A stretch of DNA of 64,000 bases. Source: JAIQGF01 sp051006995. Lineage in GTDB: Bacteria; Acidobacteriota; Terriglobia; Terriglobales; Acidobacteriaceae. The position numbers and the translations under genes were made by a program. The notes below the pieces were generated by a model. It was not told where the DNA came from, did no database searches, and saw nothing but the letters and a program-made list of their open reading frames with translations. The stretch spans positions 1 to 64,000 of the forward strand of contig JBPCSQ010000016.1 of the NCBI GenBank assembly GCA_051006995.1, in the 5' to 3' direction. Shown in pieces: positions 62,701 to 64,000 of this stretch (position 1 is the stretch's first letter; every line of letters starts with the position of its first letter).

Positions 62701-64000
62701 TTTATCTCGCGTCGGCACGGCCTTCGGGGTTGGCCTCTGCCGGACCGTTGCTGGCAGTGTGGATCATTTCACCCTGCATTGTGTGGTGGATCAGCCGACC
62801 GCTGGCCCATCGCGGGGCAAGGCTGACCTCTGACCAGACCGTGTTTCTCCGGAAGTTGTCCCGCAAGACCTGGACGTTCTTCGAGAGCTTCGTTGGTCCC
62901 GAAGATCATTGGCTGCCGCCCGACAACTATCAGGAGAACCCTGTCGCTGTGGTCAGCCATCGCACGTCGCCGACCAACATGGGGCTGGCGCTGCTTTCGA
63001 ATTTGGCCGCCTACGATTTCGGCTACGTGTCCGCTGGACAGCTCCTCGAACGCACCGCGAATGCGCTGCGCACCATGGCGGGCATGCAACGCTACCGCGG
63101 CCACTTCTTCAATTGGTACGACACAACATCCATGAAACCACTGTCCCCGATGTACGTTTCCACGGTGGACAGCGGCAATCTCGCTGCCAGCCTGCTGACG
63201 TTGCGCCCGGGACTGCTCGCTCTCGCCGATGACCAGATCCTTGGAGCGCGGTTGTTTGCCGGGCTCAACGACACCCTGGGGAACCTGCTGGACGCAGCTC
63301 AAGGCGCGGCCACAACGCATCTCGCGCAACTCCAGGCTGAATTGGCGCACTTCTGCGAATCTCCACCAACGACGCTCACGGTCACCCGATTGAGCCTTGA
63401 GGAGCTAATGTCCTCCGCGGCGGGTGTGCTTGATGCCTTAGGGGCGGGCGCAGACCACGAATCGAAGTGGTGGGCAGATGCGTTCGCCGGACAATGCCGG
63501 GCCGCCAGAGATGAGCTGGTATTCCTGGCGCCGTGGTCTGTATCTCCCCCCACTTTGGACGGCGCTGGCTACTTCCCCAATATCGACAGAATCCCCACGT
63601 TGCGTGAGCTAGCAGCACTTGAGACAGCGTTACCTGCGCTCGCACAGCAACACCGTTCGGAACCGACGCCGGAAGGTAGTGGGTGCGTGGCTGATCTGAA
63701 ATGGCACGTTGCACAGGGTAGGCAACGGGCCCGCACAAGAATTTCGACCATCGCCACTCTCGCCGAGCAATGCGGCGAACTCGCCCGTTCGGAATATGAC
63801 TTCCTGTTCGACGAGGCACGCCATCTGCTGGCGATCGGCTACAACTATGGCGAGCGCCGGAGAGACCCCAGCTATTACGACCTGCTGGCCTCGGAAGCCA
63901 GGCTGTCGAGTTTTGTCGCCATTGCCCAGGGGCAGTTGCCGCAGCAGAGCTGGTTTGCCCTCGGCCGCTTGCTCACCAATGCCGGGGGAGAGCCAACGTT
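59799..64000 (+). CDS. Cyclic beta-1,2-glucan synthase (NdvB/ChvB type), first half
   Basis: The frame is open from TTG 59799 (GGAG ten bases upstream; GTG 59805 possible) to the right edge, about 1,400 residues of a family that is usually ~2,800. A helical N-terminal region (YLIEEQIRTARKHFPKGYSRELP) precedes membrane helices (FPFLLYLGGIVVLTTAIAAS). Then comes the GT84 domain: KYVITLDTDTQLPRDSAWQF, GKGIYEVDTFEQAL, ILSHDLLEGCYARAG and RRHRWIRGDWQIVRW, then four to six more helices. It makes cyclic beta-1,2-glucan from UDP-glucose at the inner membrane. The phosphorylase part lies beyond the window. Confidence 0.9.
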   Translation, partial: MSVNRKTSGGPLLRLKARLQTASLARKLATDQPPLRSELLTAHQMEQHGKSLAAAHQVDLRRASDQLLARLNENEDVLLGVRDLLTEAVTADRRITPAGEWLLDNFYLIEEQIRTARKHFPKGYSRELPCLLNSPSAGLPRAYAIALETISHGDGRVDPESLSSFIAAYQTVTTLKLGELWALPIMLRLALVENLRRVAARVATDRIDRNHAEDWADQMTETAEKDPKSLILVIAEMARSNPPLVSSFVAELARRLQGQGPALTLPLTWIEQRLSESGTTIKQSVEAENQRQAADQVSVSNSIGSLRLLGAMDWREFVETMSAVEQILREDMGGVYGRMDFFTRDRYRHVVEKIAKHSRLSESAVARAAIALARQNAGRASNPRADHVGFYLIDAGLPQLLKTAEARSSGALRMASERFPFLLYLGGIVVLTTAIAASLLVKAHAGGVRAWLLALTGIVSILCASHLAVALVNWLATLLATPHLLPRMDFSNGIPPELRTLAVVPTMLTSEANIEELVEALEVRFLANQDDNLHFGLLTDFRDADQESLPEDEPLLRLARQHIEQLNEKYPGTNSDTFFLFHRPRRWNPRERTWMGHERKRGKLGDLNALLRGGSADHFSVIVGDTQVLPNVKYVITLDTDTQLPRDSAWQFVGAMAHPLNRARYDAEKQRVVEGYGILQPRVGVSLPGTSRSRYARLYGSEPGIDPYTRAVSDVYQDLFHEGSFIGKGIYEVDTFEQALSGRFPENRILSHDLLEGCYARAGLLSDVQVYEEYPARYSADVSRRHRWIRGDWQIVRWALPSVPGPGALFQRNPLSPLSRWKIFDNLRRSLIPAALMLLLILGWTVLPAAWFWTVAVMAIVLLPSFLISALDVLHKPGDVHLGQHLAAAAHSAGRHFAQAAFTLVCLPYEAFFTLDAIFRTAGRMWFTRRRRLQWNPSSAHDVGNRTNLASVSRTMWFAPVLSMVAAIYLASARPSGLASAGPLLAVWIISPCIVWWISRPLAHRGARLTSDQTVFLRKLSRKTWTFFESFVGPEDHWLPPDNYQENPVAVVSHRTSPTNMGLALLSNLAAYDFGYVSAGQLLERTANALRTMAGMQRYRGHFFNWYDTTSMKPLSPMYVSTVDSGNLAASLLTLRPGLLALADDQILGARLFAGLNDTLGNLLDAAQGAATTHLAQLQAELAHFCESPPTTLTVTRLSLEELMSSAAGVLDALGAGADHESKWWADAFAGQCRAARDELVFLAPWSVSPPTLDGAGYFPNIDRIPTLRELAALETALPALAQQHRSEPTPEGSGCVADLKWHVAQGRQRARTRISTIATLAEQCGELARSEYDFLFDEARHLLAIGYNYGERRRDPSYYDLLASEARLSSFVAIAQGQLPQQSWFALGRLLTNAGGEPT

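Noticed and set aside
1..64000. CRISPR array search
   Set aside because: No regularly spaced short repeats were seen in reading the window; the only tandem repeat of note is the protein-coding 57862-58818 array.

Overview
The window looks like chromosomal DNA of an Acidobacteriota (Terriglobia-like) bacterium. I infer this from the C-terminus of a giant Oar/TonB-type receptor at the left edge, many small secreted SnoaL, cupin, DinB and Sel1 proteins, DUF1272, DUF1761 and DUF3606 genes, and frequent decayed gene remnants. No ribosomal marker is present, so the phylum is an inference.

1-20 kb is ordinary accessory chromosome: receptor end, DUF1272, a DUF362/M3-like pair, OsmC, a PLP aminotransferase next to an HD protein, Sel1 and TPR secreted proteins, a sialidase-like protein, and three small regulator units (TetR with a probable autoregulatory operator, MerR with an 18-bp palindromic promoter, and remnants of a response regulator and other genes).

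20.3-33.5 kb is the most striking part. It is an apparent defence or conflict island that ends beside tRNA-Pro(UGG). It contains: (a) a tightly packed minus-strand five-gene operon encoding a PemK/MazF-like protein, a sigma-70-like protein, a protein with an anti-sigma zinc motif, a Lon-type Ser-Lys protease fused to an RNase HIII, and a TPR/cold-shock protein; (b) a divergent three-gene ubiquitin-like conjugation operon (ubiquitin-like protein, cysteine-free E2-like protein, JAMM peptidase fused to E1) whose start and stop codons overlap; (c) a large HEAT-repeat protein with an overlapping PD-(D/E)XK-like nuclease gene; and (d) a small HGT-motif protein. The Lon/RNase HIII fusion and its operon are the best candidates for an undescribed system.

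33.7-36.2 kb holds tRNA-Pro, a 2'-5' RNA ligase-family gene and tRNA-His, followed by wreckage of an integrated element (tyrosine recombinase, AAA ATPase and a truncated unknown gene).

36.2-50.3 kb is bounded by two ~200-bp direct repeats. Each starts with the 3' part of a tRNA-Lys gene and ends in paired 8-bp arm-like repeats, as expected for tandem integrative islands. The cargo is metabolic: quinone oxidoreductase-RidA-PhzF, amidohydrolase, LysR regulator, S9 peptidase, DinB, class V aminotransferase, creatininase family, RidA and ketopantoate reductase-like. A 44-bp sequence upstream of the quinone oxidoreductase recurs between the divergent LysR and S9 genes, which suggests a LysR regulon inside the island.

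50.3-64 kb has a broken AraC gene, small membrane and zinc-binding proteins, two paralogous Crp/Fnr regulators facing away from each other, a B12-type radical SAM protein, a secreted protein made of nine cysteine-paired repeats, several very small proteins, and the first half of a cyclic beta-1,2-glucan synthase running off the right edge.
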